A model generated the notes under the pieces. It was given only the letters and a program-made list of their open reading frames with translations, did not search any database and was not told where the DNA came from. DNA of 64,000 nt from Macrotrachela quadricornifera (taxonomy: Eukaryota; Rotifera; Eurotatoria; Philodinida; Philodinidae). Below are positions 34,684-45,950 of this stretch, piece by piece (the first letter of the stretch is position 1; every line of letters starts with the position of its first letter). The stretch is taken from the NCBI GenBank assembly GCA_022393335.1, contig JAJEKB010021337.1, forward strand, positions 1,483,938-1,547,937. The letters run 5' to 3'. The position numbers and the translations under genes were made by a program.

Positions 34684-35766
34684 AAATTAAATTAAGATCT
34701 CTTATAAAAATGATCGAAAGTGACTGTTGTAGTGTACCAAAATGGTCACTGTTTGACAATGTTTCGATAAAAATAGACATCAGAATAATATAGATTTTTC
34801 TGAAAACTATATTAATTACTGAAAGATAAAACTAAGGAGGTGGCGGTTTTACGATCTTATCCGACAGTGTTCTTTGAAATATATATATACATTAATCTTT
34901 TTTTTAAATAAGATATAATGTTATACGTTGTATTTTTTCATTTGTTTTTAATGCTTCAATACGGGTTCTTTTATATATAAAAAAGTGTAACGTATAATAA
35001 ATTATATTAAAATTTGTTGTCTATTCTTGAATTTAATATTGATTTTAAAAGAATCTCTTGATTATTATTCGAATTCAAAAAAACAAAATTAATAATATCG
35101 ATTATTTGAAATATTGAAAAATTTCTTTGACTTTTCGTCTTTGTATTAATGATTAGTTTAATCTAAATATTTTAGACTATTTATGCCAGTGTATTTGGTG
35201 TCACTTATTACCAACTTGTATTCTCATTAAGAATAGAAGGTTAAAAATCTGACAAAAATCACAATTTGTTAGAATCTTATTAATTTCTATATGATCGAAT
35301 TTTTTTCGTTTTTTTATGATAAATAAATTAAATAAACATCATTTTCTCGGTGTTTTACAATAAAAAGAAACGAATAAATCACTTCCTTTTTTTTCTAATT
35401 TTTATTGTTAACAGTTTGTTTTTCTTCTTTTTCTTGTTGAGAATAACATTCAATAAAAAAGAAGCACTGCTTGAAAAAATATTTGTTCTTAGTTTTTTTT
35501 TGATTTCTCACCTTGAATATCGCTAGAAAAATAATCCTATATAGTGAAACATTGTTAATAAATAAAAATATAGAAAAATGTATAGTAACATACACTTTGA
35601 AATATTTTTCTGTTAAAAACGAACGAAAAAAGAAAAAAATGAAAGTTCGTATGTGATTTGTGTTTTTTAAACAAAGAAAAATAAATAAATCAGTTCCTCT
35701 TTTTTTTCGTTTCTTCTCAATCATGAAAATGTAAAAAATTATTATTGAATATTTTAACTATCAACA
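34684..35766. other. AT-rich spacer with imperfect direct repeat
   Basis: A block around 35355-35400 (AATAAATCACTTCCTTTTTT) recurs at 35680-35710 (AATAAATCAGTTCCTCTTTT) just before the U-box gene. The Lys/Phe-rich open frame between them on the minus strand is low complexity and not considered coding. Confidence 0.4.
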
Positions 35767-38700
35767 ATGAATCGAAGAATCAGTATAAAAGAAATTGAAA
35801 ATGATGATCTTATTTGTCCTATAACATATGAACTTTTTCGTGATCCAGTTATTGCTAAAGATGGTCATGTTTATGAACGACAAGCAATTACTAAATGGAT
35901 ATTAGAACATGGTACCAGTCCGTTTACTAGAGAACCATTACAAATTAATGATCTACAACCTAATGATAATTTAAGACGTCTTGCTACTCAACGAAGAAAT
36001 TCTACAGTATCCTATAATGCACAAAATAGTTCGATAAAATTACCACCACTTCCACGAATGCCAAAAAATAATAGACAAATAACTCTACAACAACGTTATT
36101 ATTTAATCCGACAAAGTCTTAAATCGAAGATGCCTTGCATTAAATTAACTTGTCTGGTCGTGTGCCCAGTTGTAGTCGTTTTGTCAATATATCTTGGGCT
36201 TAGGTTTGGATTAGGTCGTTTCAATATAGATTCCACATTTACTAGTAAGTCTTTTTGTGTAACTGTAGAATCGATCAGTGTGTTCGTCCTTTTACACGAT
36301 AACTCTTCACAATTGCATTCAATTGAGATGAAATTTTGTGCACAGAATTCTCCTATCAATATCTCGGTCGAGAGAAGAAAATGAGAAGGGTCTGTTAAGA
36401 AATGGATGAGTTATAGAAAAAATTGTCATTATTGATTAGACCATTCCTGAAGAGGGGGATACAGGGTTTTTCTCCCGAAAAAATATTTCTCTCATAATTA
36501 TTCACAACATATAAAAATCTACTCGGTTTTTAACGCTGATTCTGAATCTAATATTAGTTTTGAATTAAACTGTCGTTTTTTTAATGAAATATTGCCTGAG
36601 AAAGATCTCAAAATGCACAAAAACTGCATCCAGAGACCAAATTGCCTAGATATGTCTCAGATGACTGATAGTTTTGAGACGTTCCAAATGCCTGGTTTTG
36701 TAGCTAGCCAAAAAGACTATCGAAGGCGAAAAATCCGAATTGATAACTATTAATATTAGTAAGTTATTATGAAAATCCTGATGTCTCTGTGCATCATACA
36801 TCTATCATAGATCCATAAGATTATACATGACCGTCATCCCACTAGATATAAGTTTTCCATACTGGACACAAATCTGAACTCGATTTCTATAATTTCTAAA
36901 GATATAATATCACTCTGAGAGTAGAGTCAATGGTCACTACATCGGATCGCCTAGAGTGTGGTTTAAACTAAATTAGTTGCCCAGTTTTTTCTATTCTTAC
37001 AATCTAGTAGCAAGAGATATGTCTTGAAGAAAAATAAGTCAAGGATGTCATGCATGACGTGAGAAAAGTCGAAAATCCCATCTTCTGTTCAATTGAGACG
37101 TTCTTCAGCTCAAACAGTCAAGCCGTTCATAAGATAAGGTCAAAGTGCTGAGCATAGATTCCAAACAACTATTTTTTAGACGGTTAGATAAAAATCAATT
37201 TATCCTTAATTCTTCTTACTTTCTGAAGTACACGTAACACTCGGATTTAAATCCGAGATTTACACATTTATTTTAACGATGACTAATAATATACTTAAGA
37301 GAGGGTCCGTGAGAAAACCACCTAATATGATAAACATGGGCATATAACGAATTTTAAAAACACGATTAAGTTTCATAAGATAAAAGATCATGTTTGAAAA
37401 CCAACAAATCCAAAATTTCAGCTCATTTACATTAGTTCTAAAAGAGTTATAACGATAACATTGTGATGTGTCCTTATGGTATTGAGTCAAAATATTGAAA
37501 TTTTCATTTTGGCAGTATTTCATCAATTTCTCTTCCAATACTTATATATAATTATTATTGTAATATCTCGAAATATGGAGGATTTTTTGCTCTAACAAAT
37601 AGAGTAAAAAGATATTTTCTTCACATCCTCTCAGGTGTGCTAAATCTCGACATCTCATTTTTCTTGACTCCAGATTCTGAAAGAACATCAAAAACTGCAT
37701 TGAGTGCTGTAAGTTTCATTTTAATAACTCATTAATTCGATATTTAATTTTTCTGTGCAATCCTATAGACAATATAGATTATTGGATTTTTCTGATTTTT
37801 TTGACTAATATTTAGTAAAATTCAATCGGAAAAGTCGGAATGCAATCAAAAATAATAACATTTATCTATATGATCTATACGATTGCATCGAAAAATTAAA
37901 TATCGAATTAATGAGTTATTAAAATGAAACTTACAGCATTCAATGCAGTTTTTGATGTTCTTTCAGAATTCGGAGTCAAAAAAAATGAGACATCGAGACT
38001 CAGCACACCTGAGATGGTGTAAAGAAAATATCTTTATACGCTATTTCTTAGAGCAAAAAATTCTCTATATTTCGAGATATTACAATAATAATTATATATA
38101 AGTATTGGAAGAGAAATTGATGAAATACTGCCAAAATGAAAATTTCAATATTTTGACTCAATACCATAAGGACATATCACAATGTTATCGTTATAACTCT
38201 TTTAGAACTAATGTAAATGAGCTGAAATTTTGAATTTATTGGTTTTCAAACATGATCTTTCATCTTATGAAACTAAATCGCGTTTTTAAAATTCGTCATA
38301 TGCCCATGTTGGCGATGGTCTCATGGACCCTCTCTTAAGAGAAAAAAAAAGTAGAATATTTTCCATAAAAACAACAATTAAATAGTTGTATGAGAAAACT
38401 AATTATATTTATATATTTTTTTCAATCTGTTGAGATATCACAAGAAAATCGAATTATTCAAGTTCCTTAACAATAAGTAATTCAGTATTTATTCGACCAT
38501 ATTCCAATACTGGGAATGATTCATATTATTATGAAGCAATTCGAGTCATTATACCAAAAAGAGGTATTTATAGGTTCACAAGTGTTAGTCAAATAAATAT
38601 GTACGGTTATTTATACGGTCAATATTTTAATGATACAAATCCATATAATAATTTATTGACATTCAATGATGATGATGGTGGTAATCAACAGTTTTATTTG

Positions 38701-38814
38701 CAATTTTCACTCAGCGTTACAAATTATACTTTGGTGGTAACAACATTTTCTCCAAATGTAACAGGATCATTCTTGATCGTAGTAAATGGCCCAGCACGTA
38801 TTACTTTTCACTGA
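35767..38814 (+). CDS. U-box protein with one membrane segment and an extracellular beta domain
   Basis: Predicted exons are 35767-36244 and 38435-38814, joined by a strong GTAAGT donor and a polypyrimidine-TTGAG acceptor with matching phase. The product is about 285 residues. Residues 14-75 form a U-box (LICPITYELFRDPVIAKDGH, then YERQAITKWILEHGTSPFTR), which in the family recruits a ubiquitin-charged E2 enzyme. Residues about 124-147 form one membrane helix (CLVVCPVVVVLSIYLGLRFG). The second exon encodes a beta-rich, Asn-rich domain (YYYEAIRV, FTSVSQINMYGYLYGQYFND, LVVTTFSPNVTGSFLIVVNG), which would face the lumen or outside. If the intron is not removed, translation reads on to a stop at 36384. 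A membrane-tethered E3 ligase is inferred. The 2.19-kb intron holds a giant palindrome. AATAAA follows at 38905. Confidence 0.7.
37294..38339. repeat. Giant near-perfect palindrome (two ~480-bp arms)
   Basis: The left arm 37294-37779 and the reverse complement of the right arm 37864-38339 align end to end with scattered mismatches, including an uninterrupted match of about 100 bases (around 37470-37575 against 38070-38175). The loop is only about 84 bases. Arms begin with TTAAGAGAGGGTCC. There is no coding capacity. It lies wholly inside the predicted intron of the U-box gene. It is best explained as a foldback-type element or an inverted duplication. Confidence 0.9.
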
Positions 38815-38904
38815 ATATTAAATTGAATTTATGTGACAAAGTGAAAGTTGAATTGTTTATTGATCCTTTCCAAAATTGTTTCTACTACAGTTAAAAATTG
38901 TTTA

Positions 38905-38910
38905 AATAAA
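38905..38910 (+). terminator. Poly(A) signal of the U-box gene
   Basis: AATAAA lies 91 bp after the exon-2 stop codon. Confidence 0.45.
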
Positions 38911-39065
38911 AATACAAGATGAAGAAATACTTTTTTAATATAAGCCTATACATTACATATAAGAATTCATTCATCTAATTGATCATCTCTTTTCATCTTA
39001 ATATATATTAGAATGCTTTTAATCAAAATTAAGATTATTCCCTCGACTGTAGGGAGGGTCATATG

Positions 39066-40451
39066 TAGAGATCAGCGGTTCTCAAAAAAATGGAACCGAG
39101 AACTGGATCGGAACCGGTGTTTTTCATTCTTTGTTACCCGAAACCGAAACCGTGAAATAAAAACGGGTAGAACCGATATTTATTTGATGGTAACCAAGAA
39201 ACTTGTTAGAATTGAAACAAAAAACAAAGACGGATAAAGAGTCGTCTTACACAATCTTCTCGCGAAGGAAACAGTAATCTACAAAACACTGTGAGAGACT
39301 TCACGGAGTTTTTAATGATTTTCAAAAGTTTTCCAAGACTTCAGAAAACTGTTGGGCAAAACCAGCGTTAAGGAACCTCATTTATTTTGCACTGTATCAC
39401 ATCTATCTTCTCACCGATAATAGGAACAGCTCCGAAATTTTTATGATAGATAGACACTGTTTAGTTTTGCAAACAGTATCAAATTCTATTACTTTTCTTT
39501 CCGCTGAAGTTACTTTATTTGTGAAATACTGCGTTGCAGAATTTCATTTTCAAAACTTTGTAACAGTCAGTCTTTTTTTTGAAAGAAAAAGAAATCTTGT
39601 TTTTACTGCTCGTCAATCTGAAAGATCTCTATCGAGGACAAATATTTCTAGACGTTTCCTGTTTTCAGAAGATGATATAAGTGTCAAAAATGTAAAAAAA
39701 AATGAAATTCCGTAACGTTGGTTTTGGTCTGTTGTGATATTGACGAGGCTCCGGTAAATTGCCTTAGCTTTCGTTGCGCTTCAGAACACTTCCAGACTTA
39801 TGAAATTTCACAATACTTTAAATGATCCAATATTTCAAAAGTAAGAGAAAAGACCACGATTTTGAAGACTTCAATAAAACTTCGACCGGCCCATGAACGT
39901 CATTAACACCTCAATAATGTTAGAAGACTTCAGCAGTCGCTGGTCTAAACTCTACGCTGTTTCTTCCGGGGAAAAAAACTACGGTCTTCAAGACTTCAGA
40001 GAAGTTTATGAGACTTTGAGAGACGACCAGAAGCTCACGTAACCTTAGGAATGAAATCTTCTCTTTTTCTTCCTAGGACAGTGACAAAGAAGTTCACAAG
40101 GGACATTGAAGACAATAATGTTTTTCCTTGTGTTGGGTATGGAAAACATAAGGAAAATCATACAATAGATATTGCTCAGAACTTGTGAGATGAACAATCC
40201 CACTTCGATCAACTGTATTATAATATGTCATTTCATGATATTATTTTGTATTTTACTCTTTGTAGACATTGGATTATTTGTGGTGCGATGTACATAGAGA
40301 TTCTCGATAAAGAAATATAGCGATTTTAAAAAAATTTCTGCTTACATATATGATTTATTATGATAAAACCGTCGGTTCCCAAAACAGATTTTAGAAACCG
40401 AAACTGGAACCGCTTTTTTTCAATTTTGCTAATCGAAACCGCTGATCTCTG
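39066..40451. mobile_element. Non-autonomous hAT-like element, 1.39 kb
   Basis: The ends read AGAGATCAGCGGTT on the left and, as reverse complement, AGAGATCAGCGGTT on the right. Both are followed by subterminal runs of GGAACCG / GAAACCG words, typical of hAT subterminal repeats. The interior has many GACTTCAGA / AAGACTTC words but no transposase. No clear 8-bp target duplication: flanks GTCATATG and CTCGATAG share only part of their bases. Confidence 0.7.
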
Positions 40452-41150
40452 CTCGATAGATATGATTATTCCTCTTTATTAAAATAATATTTTTATATTC
40501 ATTTATTAATAACACGATAAGCAGACCCTTACAGCATTCTAGAAAACTGCCGACACGTAATAAGTGGGATTCGGAGCACAAAAGTTTGTCGGCTGAACTC
40601 TCTAACTTTGTTGATGTTCAACATTGTTATCTGATAATGTGGTTGGTTAGGAAGAAGCAAGAAATACAACAATAATTTGTCTGTGCAAATAGGTTAGTTT
40701 TCAATTCTCATTGGATTGTTGCTTGAAGTGCTCAAAAAGAACACAGATTATAGTAGCACTATTCATAAAATTGCATCAATATGTGCACTAGATAGGACAG
40801 TTTATTTGAAATAAAATACTAAAAAACTACAGATAAAAACTAAAAAAATGCGAAAATGTTCGAAGATGGGATTGATATTTGATTGGGATGCTTGAATATG
40901 TTAGATTTTCTGTATATATTGAAGTTTCTAAAATGAAAAGAATTCGTAGATCATTTGAAACAAAACCGATCTTGATATGATAATCTCACAGAGAGAATGT
41001 ACAACTGATCAAATAAAATCTTAGACAATTTGAAAGATTATTGTCATATGCTGATCCATACACGTTTTCACATAGTTTTATTCAATTAAGTACAAACGTA
41101 CGATGAGTTATCATTGAGATATCTTCTACTAACATGACAAACCTGACTGT
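40452..41150. other. Intergenic AT-rich DNA
   Basis: Nothing recognised apart from the 3' flank of the Cys-rich peptide gene on the minus strand. Confidence 0.35.
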
Positions 41151-41405
41151 TTAATCACCAAAAGCAAGACAACAACAACAACTAGCACAATCATTAGCAT
41201 TATTAGCATTAGAAACACATGTAGCAGATGGATTAGAACAAGGAACTGGACCACGGGAACCACCAGCAAACTGCTGACATTCATGATTACCAGCACTGAA
41301 AGTAAAACCTCTAGAAGTACAAGAACACTGAGGTTGTGCCTCTATGATTGCAATAAAAATTGCAAGCAGGACCATGGTAAAAAACAATTTCTTGGTGTAG
41401 ACCAT
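41151..41405 (-). CDS. Small secreted 10-cysteine peptide
   Basis: Intact 84-residue frame. Residues 1-23 are a typical signal peptide (KKLFFTMVLLAIFIAIIEA). The mature part of about 61 residues has ten cysteines in the order C-x-C-x(14)-C, then C, C, C, and finally a run of four adjacent cysteines near the C-terminus (D-C-A-S-C-C-C-C-L). Gly/Ser/Asn/Ala fill the spacers, and there is little net charge. A TATA-like box lies about 95 bp upstream of the ATG. Such architecture is seen in secreted disulphide-rich peptides of many roles (antimicrobial, protease inhibitor, structural); no family is recognised and no activity is claimed. An alternative start at the internal Met (residue 11) would leave a shorter signal. 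Confidence 0.75.
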   Translation of the reverse strand: MVYTKKLFFTMVLLAIFIAIIEAQPQCSCTSRGFTFSAGNHECQQFAGGSRGPVPCSNPSATCVSNANNANDCASCCCCLAFGD

Positions 41406-41497
41406 TTTGTTTTGTTGCTGTTTGACGATTGACGATGGATTGTGTTGATATATTTACGAAATAATCAATGGCTATAATTCTGCATTTATTTTTTGTC

Positions 41498-41505
41498 TTT
41501 ATAAA
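41498..41505 (-). promoter_or_regulatory. TATA-like box for the Cys-rich peptide gene
   Basis: TTTATAAA on the minus strand lies about 95 bp upstream of the start codon. Motif match only. Confidence 0.35.
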
Positions 41506-41535
41506 TGTATTAATCGTTAAAGCAGGGTAGGGCAC

Positions 41536-42348
41536 AAAAAGAAAAATATGATAAACATTAATCTTATTATCATTATATATATGGAGATTATTGAGGCGTA
41601 TCTATTGTGCATTTTATCCATAAATAAGAAAAAAAACCGTACTTGTTAACAACCATAGTAGAAATTCACGTGACTGAAAATACAATATCAAAAGAGCATA
41701 TTTTTTTCTTTTTATAAAGGAGGAATCAATCGAAAAATAGACTGCCTATTACATTTCAGACGCGAATAAATATACTGATCACAACTCTTCATTTTCAGTA
41801 GCTAACTAAGACGAATTTAAATGTATAATAATAGATAGAATAATTAGAAACCAATAAATAATAGATAATAATTTTTTTAAATTTTTTTTTATAATTTATA
41901 AGAAAATAGAAAAATAGCAAGAAGAAAAATAAATATTTAAATAGAGGATAAATAACACGAGGCCTTTCGAATTGAATTCTTTATCACGTGAGTGAATAAC
42001 AAGTATCTTTTTTTTGAAACTTTGCGAAATCACTGCTTCTGATTGGCTTCGGTTTACTGCGATAGTTCTTATTAAAAAAAACTTTTTCTTATGTGTTTTA
42101 ATGTAATTCCGCGCATTTCATTGCTTTTTGATGCAACTTTACATGTTTCAATATGTTTTGACGCAATTTAATGTGCTTCTATTCTTGTGGATTCTTAGGC
42201 GTTTTATGTGGTTTTGTCATTCTAATTCAGCTTTAACGCATTATCATGTGTTTTAATGCGTTCAGTAAAACACCTTTTTTTTGTTTAGAGTGTTATTTGG
42301 GAGTATAATTTCTTTGAAATAAATGAAGTATTATGACATATATTATAA
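41536..42348. other. Spacer with degenerate ATGTGTTTTAATGCG repeat
   Basis: From about 42090 to 42265 the words ATGTGTTTTAATG, ACATGTTTCAATATG, GACGCAATTTAATGTG and TTTTATGTGGTTTTG recur roughly every 20-30 bases. This suggests an eroded tandem array. The remainder is featureless AT-rich DNA. Confidence 0.4.
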
Positions 42349-43403
42349 GAATATGTCAAGAAATCCGGAAAATAAAAATCCGGAAACGAAAAAATCCGGA
42401 AAAATAAAATCGGGTAAATAAAAAATCAGGAAAATAAAAAATCGGGAAAATAAAAATCGGGAAAAAAATAAATCCGGAAAAGACAAAATCCGGAAAAGAA
42501 GAAATTCGGAAAAGAAAAATTCGGAAAAGAAATAAAACACCTCGATACGTTTTTTCTTTTTCTGTTTCGTTTGACAAAGGTCAAAGAAACAGCTATATAT
42601 ATATGCTCTGTGTTCATGCTCCCCTGAATTTTTCTGTATTGTCCGCTCTCTCGTTCTGCGCTCATGCTCTTATCGCCTCGCTCTCTAGTACTATCTCTCT
42701 CGCGTCGTTTTCCTTTGTTCATGCTCTCATCATTTCACTTTGCATTGTTCTCTCTCCCGTTGTTTTATGATCATATATATAGTGTGGTAATTTGCTGAAT
42801 AGCCGTACACTAACAACTTGTTAGAAATAAAAACTTACAGCATGACTGCCATTTATTATCATTTCTCCTCTTTTCTTCTTACAATGGCCACCGCTTATCC
42901 GATACACACTTTCGTGAACAGCAACAAAGATAAATCTCTTCTCATCATTGACGACTATGTTTTTCAACAGAGTGGCAAGGCCACAATGGCGACCACCTAT
43001 TGTGCATACTAATTCAAAGATAGTTCCGCCGTTGCTCACATGACCACGAAGACTGGCGTTTTAACCAAGCAGAAGAATGCAACGACGACATCGATTGTGT
43101 CGAGCTTCTCGACAGACTCTCACTACTGGTGGCTTGAAAGAAATAAACTTCTTATCAGATTGTCTTTCACTTCTTCATTCTTTCTATTTGTTGTGTCTTC
43201 TATAATTAATAAACTTCGAATAAATTTTTCCTGATTTGTCTTTCTCCAGATTTTTCCTTTTCCGGATTTTTCGTTTTCCAGATTTTTATTTTCCAGATTT
43301 ATTTTTTTCCGGATTTATCTTTTTCCGGATTCATTTCTTTCCGGATTTATTTTTCCGGATTTTCTTTTCCGGATTTATTTTTTCCGGATTTCTTGACAAT
43401 ACC
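42349..43403 (+). mobile_element. FLYWCH-bearing DNA element with CCGGAAAA subterminal arrays
   Basis: Terminal inverted repeats read G-A-A-T-A then TGTCAAGAAATCCGGAAAA on the left and G-G-T-A-T then TGTCAAGAAATCCGGAAAA on the reverse complement of the right. Each continues as a tandem array of about ten ATCCGGAAAATAAAA-like units (42361-42535 and inverted 43245-43390). An 8-bp direct repeat TATTATAA flanks the element (42341-42348 and 43404-43411), consistent with a target duplication, although in AT-rich DNA chance is possible. Inside is a FLYWCH-like zinc-finger fragment. FLYWCH domains usually sit at the N-terminus of animal MULE transposases, so a MULE-derived non-autonomous element is plausible. 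Confidence 0.7.
42893..43234 (+). pseudogene. FLYWCH-type zinc-finger fragment
   Basis: From ATG 42893 the frame reads FVNSNKDKSLLIIDDYVFQQ, then ATMATTYCAY, an in-frame TAA, then FKDSSAVAHMTTKTG. This follows the FLYWCH layout F...K.LLI.D.Y.F......T..Y.C........A..H. The second zinc-ligand Cys is replaced and there is a stop, so the finger is dead. Location inside the CCGGAAAA element suggests it is what remains of the element's own protein. Confidence 0.5.
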
Positions 43404-43463
43404 TATTATAATAATACATTTTATAGATTAAAATAAATCAGATAGAAAAATATTTATTCTGTA

Positions 43464-44545
43464 TTAGGAGCAATAGTATTTTTTTCGAGCACAATTTATA
43501 ATAAATAAGATAAATTGAATAATATATGGAGTAATTAATCTTAAAGCAACAGTTAATCCTCCATATATAGCTAAAAGATTAGTAAATATATAAATAAAAT
43601 TTTGATATGCTTCAATTATATATGAACAATAAAGAGAGGATAAGATATATTTATATTCCATTCTTCAATAAAAAGTTCATTAACAATATTTTCAATAGTT
43701 GTATTTAAGAAAAATCTACTAGTATTAGATAAATTTATTGCATTAATATAACGTGTTGCATTTGGATAAGTACTTAAATATGTTGCATAATATTGTAATT
43801 GATCAATACATGATTGATTATATAAACATTGAAATGTTGATTGAAATAATCTTTCAATTGTTGAACATCCAACATTAAATCCTAACATATCAAAAACTTG
43901 TTGATTATCCATTTATCTATAAATTCCACCAGAATTTTTACAATAACTTTGTTTAGTACATGAACATAAATTATCTGATGATACTGGATTTGTATAAACA
44001 GTTGAATTCCTAATCTTATTTGTAATTATCCATTCTCAATTTAATAAATACGTTGAAATAAAAGTATTATCATTTGTAATATCTCGAACTAATTTTAAAA
44101 AATAAGAAAATCTATATGATGGATTTATTTTAAATTGTTCAATAATAATATTTATTTTTGATAAAAATTCTTCATTAGATATTATATTATTAATAATAAA
44201 AACTTCTTCAATAAATTGTTTTATAGAATTATTTATCGTTGTTTTAGATAAATCACATAATGTTGATAATAATCTAAAATATGCTGATCCACGTACACGA
44301 ATATCAGATTTCATTTGAAAAGACCAAAAACCAGTACCAAATAAAAAATGAATTCATACATCATCGACAAAATTACTTGAGCAAATTTGATGAAAATTTT
44401 GTATTTATTATTATAAAATCTTTATATTTAATAGATATATTACTACATGGATATTGAATACGATTAGAATATAATTTATATAAATTTTCATATTCATTTT
44501 GAAAAGGATATAAAACTATTTTATTTTCAGTTTTTTTTAATACTA
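43464..44545 (-). pseudogene. Decayed copy A of a multi-domain membrane protein family
   Basis: Reading the minus strand gives a long, mostly single-frame sequence. In order: LYPFQNEYENLYKLYSNRIQ, YPCSNISIKYKDFI, FHQICSSNFVDDV, stop, FGTGFWSFQMKSDIRVRG, LLSTLCDLSKTTINNSIKQF, LCSCTKQSYCKNSGGIYR, stop, then MDNQQVFDMLGFNVGCSTIE with FQCLYNQSCIDQLQYY. A frameshift near 43650 is followed by a hydrophobic segment (YIFTNLLAIYGGLTVALRLI). The Cys-rich ectodomain followed by a C-terminal membrane helix is a family present in many copies in bdelloid genomes, as I recall it; no function is known to me. Three in-frame stops and one frameshift make it a pseudogene. Confidence 0.65.
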
Positions 44546-45290
44546 TATTAAATATAATCTAATAGATAATCGTTCATTACGAATTATATTAACGTCATTT
44601 GAATTACTATCGAATAAATTTAGTTAAACAATTTTTTTAAAAATTTTAGTCTGAAAATTATTTTGACGAATATTTATTTCATTTTCTAAAAGAAGTTATA
44701 AAACTATTAGGTCATAGAGAAAGAAACACAATCAATCTTATGTGACACTCAAACGAAACGATGTTTTTTTTTAATGATATGATGAGGCTTGTAATTAGAA
44801 TATCAAATGAACTCATCCGAAAAAAGCTGGTTTTTTTTTAATTCTAAGAAAGTATGATGGAATGTCCCTTCCAAGAAACATTCTATATATCTATGAAAAG
44901 AAAGATAATTTCTTTTCCACTATAATGTAACTATATTGAAGGTTCAGAAGCTCCATTTTAGTGGTCAGTTCCTTCTCATGTTGAGTTGTGTGTATAGAGC
45001 CATATGTACAAAAGAATATGGTGAATGAACAGTTGCTACGCAGAATGCAACAATATTATGGTGTCAAATAGAATCTTTGAGAGGAGAAAGGGGCGTTGCA
45101 AAGATGTCTATCACGATCTTTGATATTTTTCGTACTTCTGTTAGTCATAAATGGTGACGATATCTATTGTTTCTGTGATGATCCATTGTTATTTGATCAT
45201 ATATAAGGCAATTTTTCAATATAGAATTATTATGTCAAATTGAAATAGTATTGAAAAACTGTTTATATTTCTTTCGGAATAAAATATTAT
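44546..45290. other. Spacer between decayed copies A and B
   Basis: AT-rich DNA that presumably holds unreadable 5' sequence of copy A and 3' flank of copy B. Confidence 0.35.
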
Positions 45291-45809
45291 TTACTCACTA
45301 TTATAATTCTGTTGATGATTATCATTTATAGATGATCGAGTATTTAAGATAAATCTCTTTTTACATTTAACAAAAATTTGAGTAATAATAGGACAAATTA
45401 ATCTAAGAACAATATTAAGACCACCAAATAATCCAGTAATAATTGTAACAATTAATAAAGGATTATTTTTAATTTAATATGTATATTTAAAATAAATTGA
45501 ATGACATTCTTTATAATAATTGTCATATGAAATTGATTTATTCTAATACTTAACCATAATTTCTTGAACAATTGTTTGTAAAGTAATATCTGGAGAAAAT
45601 TTATTATCTAAAGTAATATCAAGTAATGAAATATCATTAGAAAAATGAACACCAGCAGCAACAAGAAAAGCTTCTTGAAAACCGTTAAAACAAGTTTGAT
45701 TATACCAATAAATAAGTGACGAATCCATAATATAAAATCGAATTGAAATACGTTCATTATTTATTTGAATTATATCTCGTTCATGACTATTCAAGATATT
45801 TAATTCCAT
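45291..45809 (-). pseudogene. Decayed copy B of the same membrane protein family
   Basis: Frame 45809-45291 reads SSLIYWYNQTCFNGFQEAFL, then FSPDITLQTIVQEIMVKY, a stop, NKSISYDNYYKECHSIYFKY, a second stop, and the membrane segment LIVTIITGLFGGLNIVLRLI with a basic C-terminal tail (KCKKRFILNTRSS). The C-terminal third aligns with that of copy A (Y-N-Q-S/T-C, then the GG-L-x-x-x-L-R-L-I membrane segment). Only the last part of the gene is present. Confidence 0.65.
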
Positions 45810-45950
45810 ATGATATTATTTATCAAATTTCTTAAACGAATTTTAATTGATAATCCTAAAAGATATAAATAATATTAAAATATTTATTAAAAAAACAAAA
45901 AAAAATAAATATTACTTTCTATTTGAATATTTTGATCTGTGCGTGTTCTT

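Noticed and set aside
35395..35724. 109-residue Lys/Phe-rich minus-strand frame
   Set aside because: Low-complexity A/T runs; no domain, no start context, explained by composition.
37260..37538. 92-residue minus-strand frame
   Set aside because: Lies in the palindrome arm; the mirrored copy of the same sequence is interrupted, so it is not conserved as coding.
39443..39715. 90-residue frame inside the 39-kb hAT-like element
   Set aside because: No transposase motif and no similarity to hAT; treated as chance.
42361..42535. Regularly spaced repeat that might suggest a CRISPR-like array
   Set aside because: Units are contiguous with no unique spacers, the array is mirrored at the other end of an element, and the organism is eukaryotic.
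42356..42722. Long overlapping frames rich in Phe/Pro/Ser within the CCGGAAAA arrays, both strands (also 43236-43436)
   Set aside because: They are direct translations of the tandem repeat unit, so openness results from the repeat and not from coding selection.
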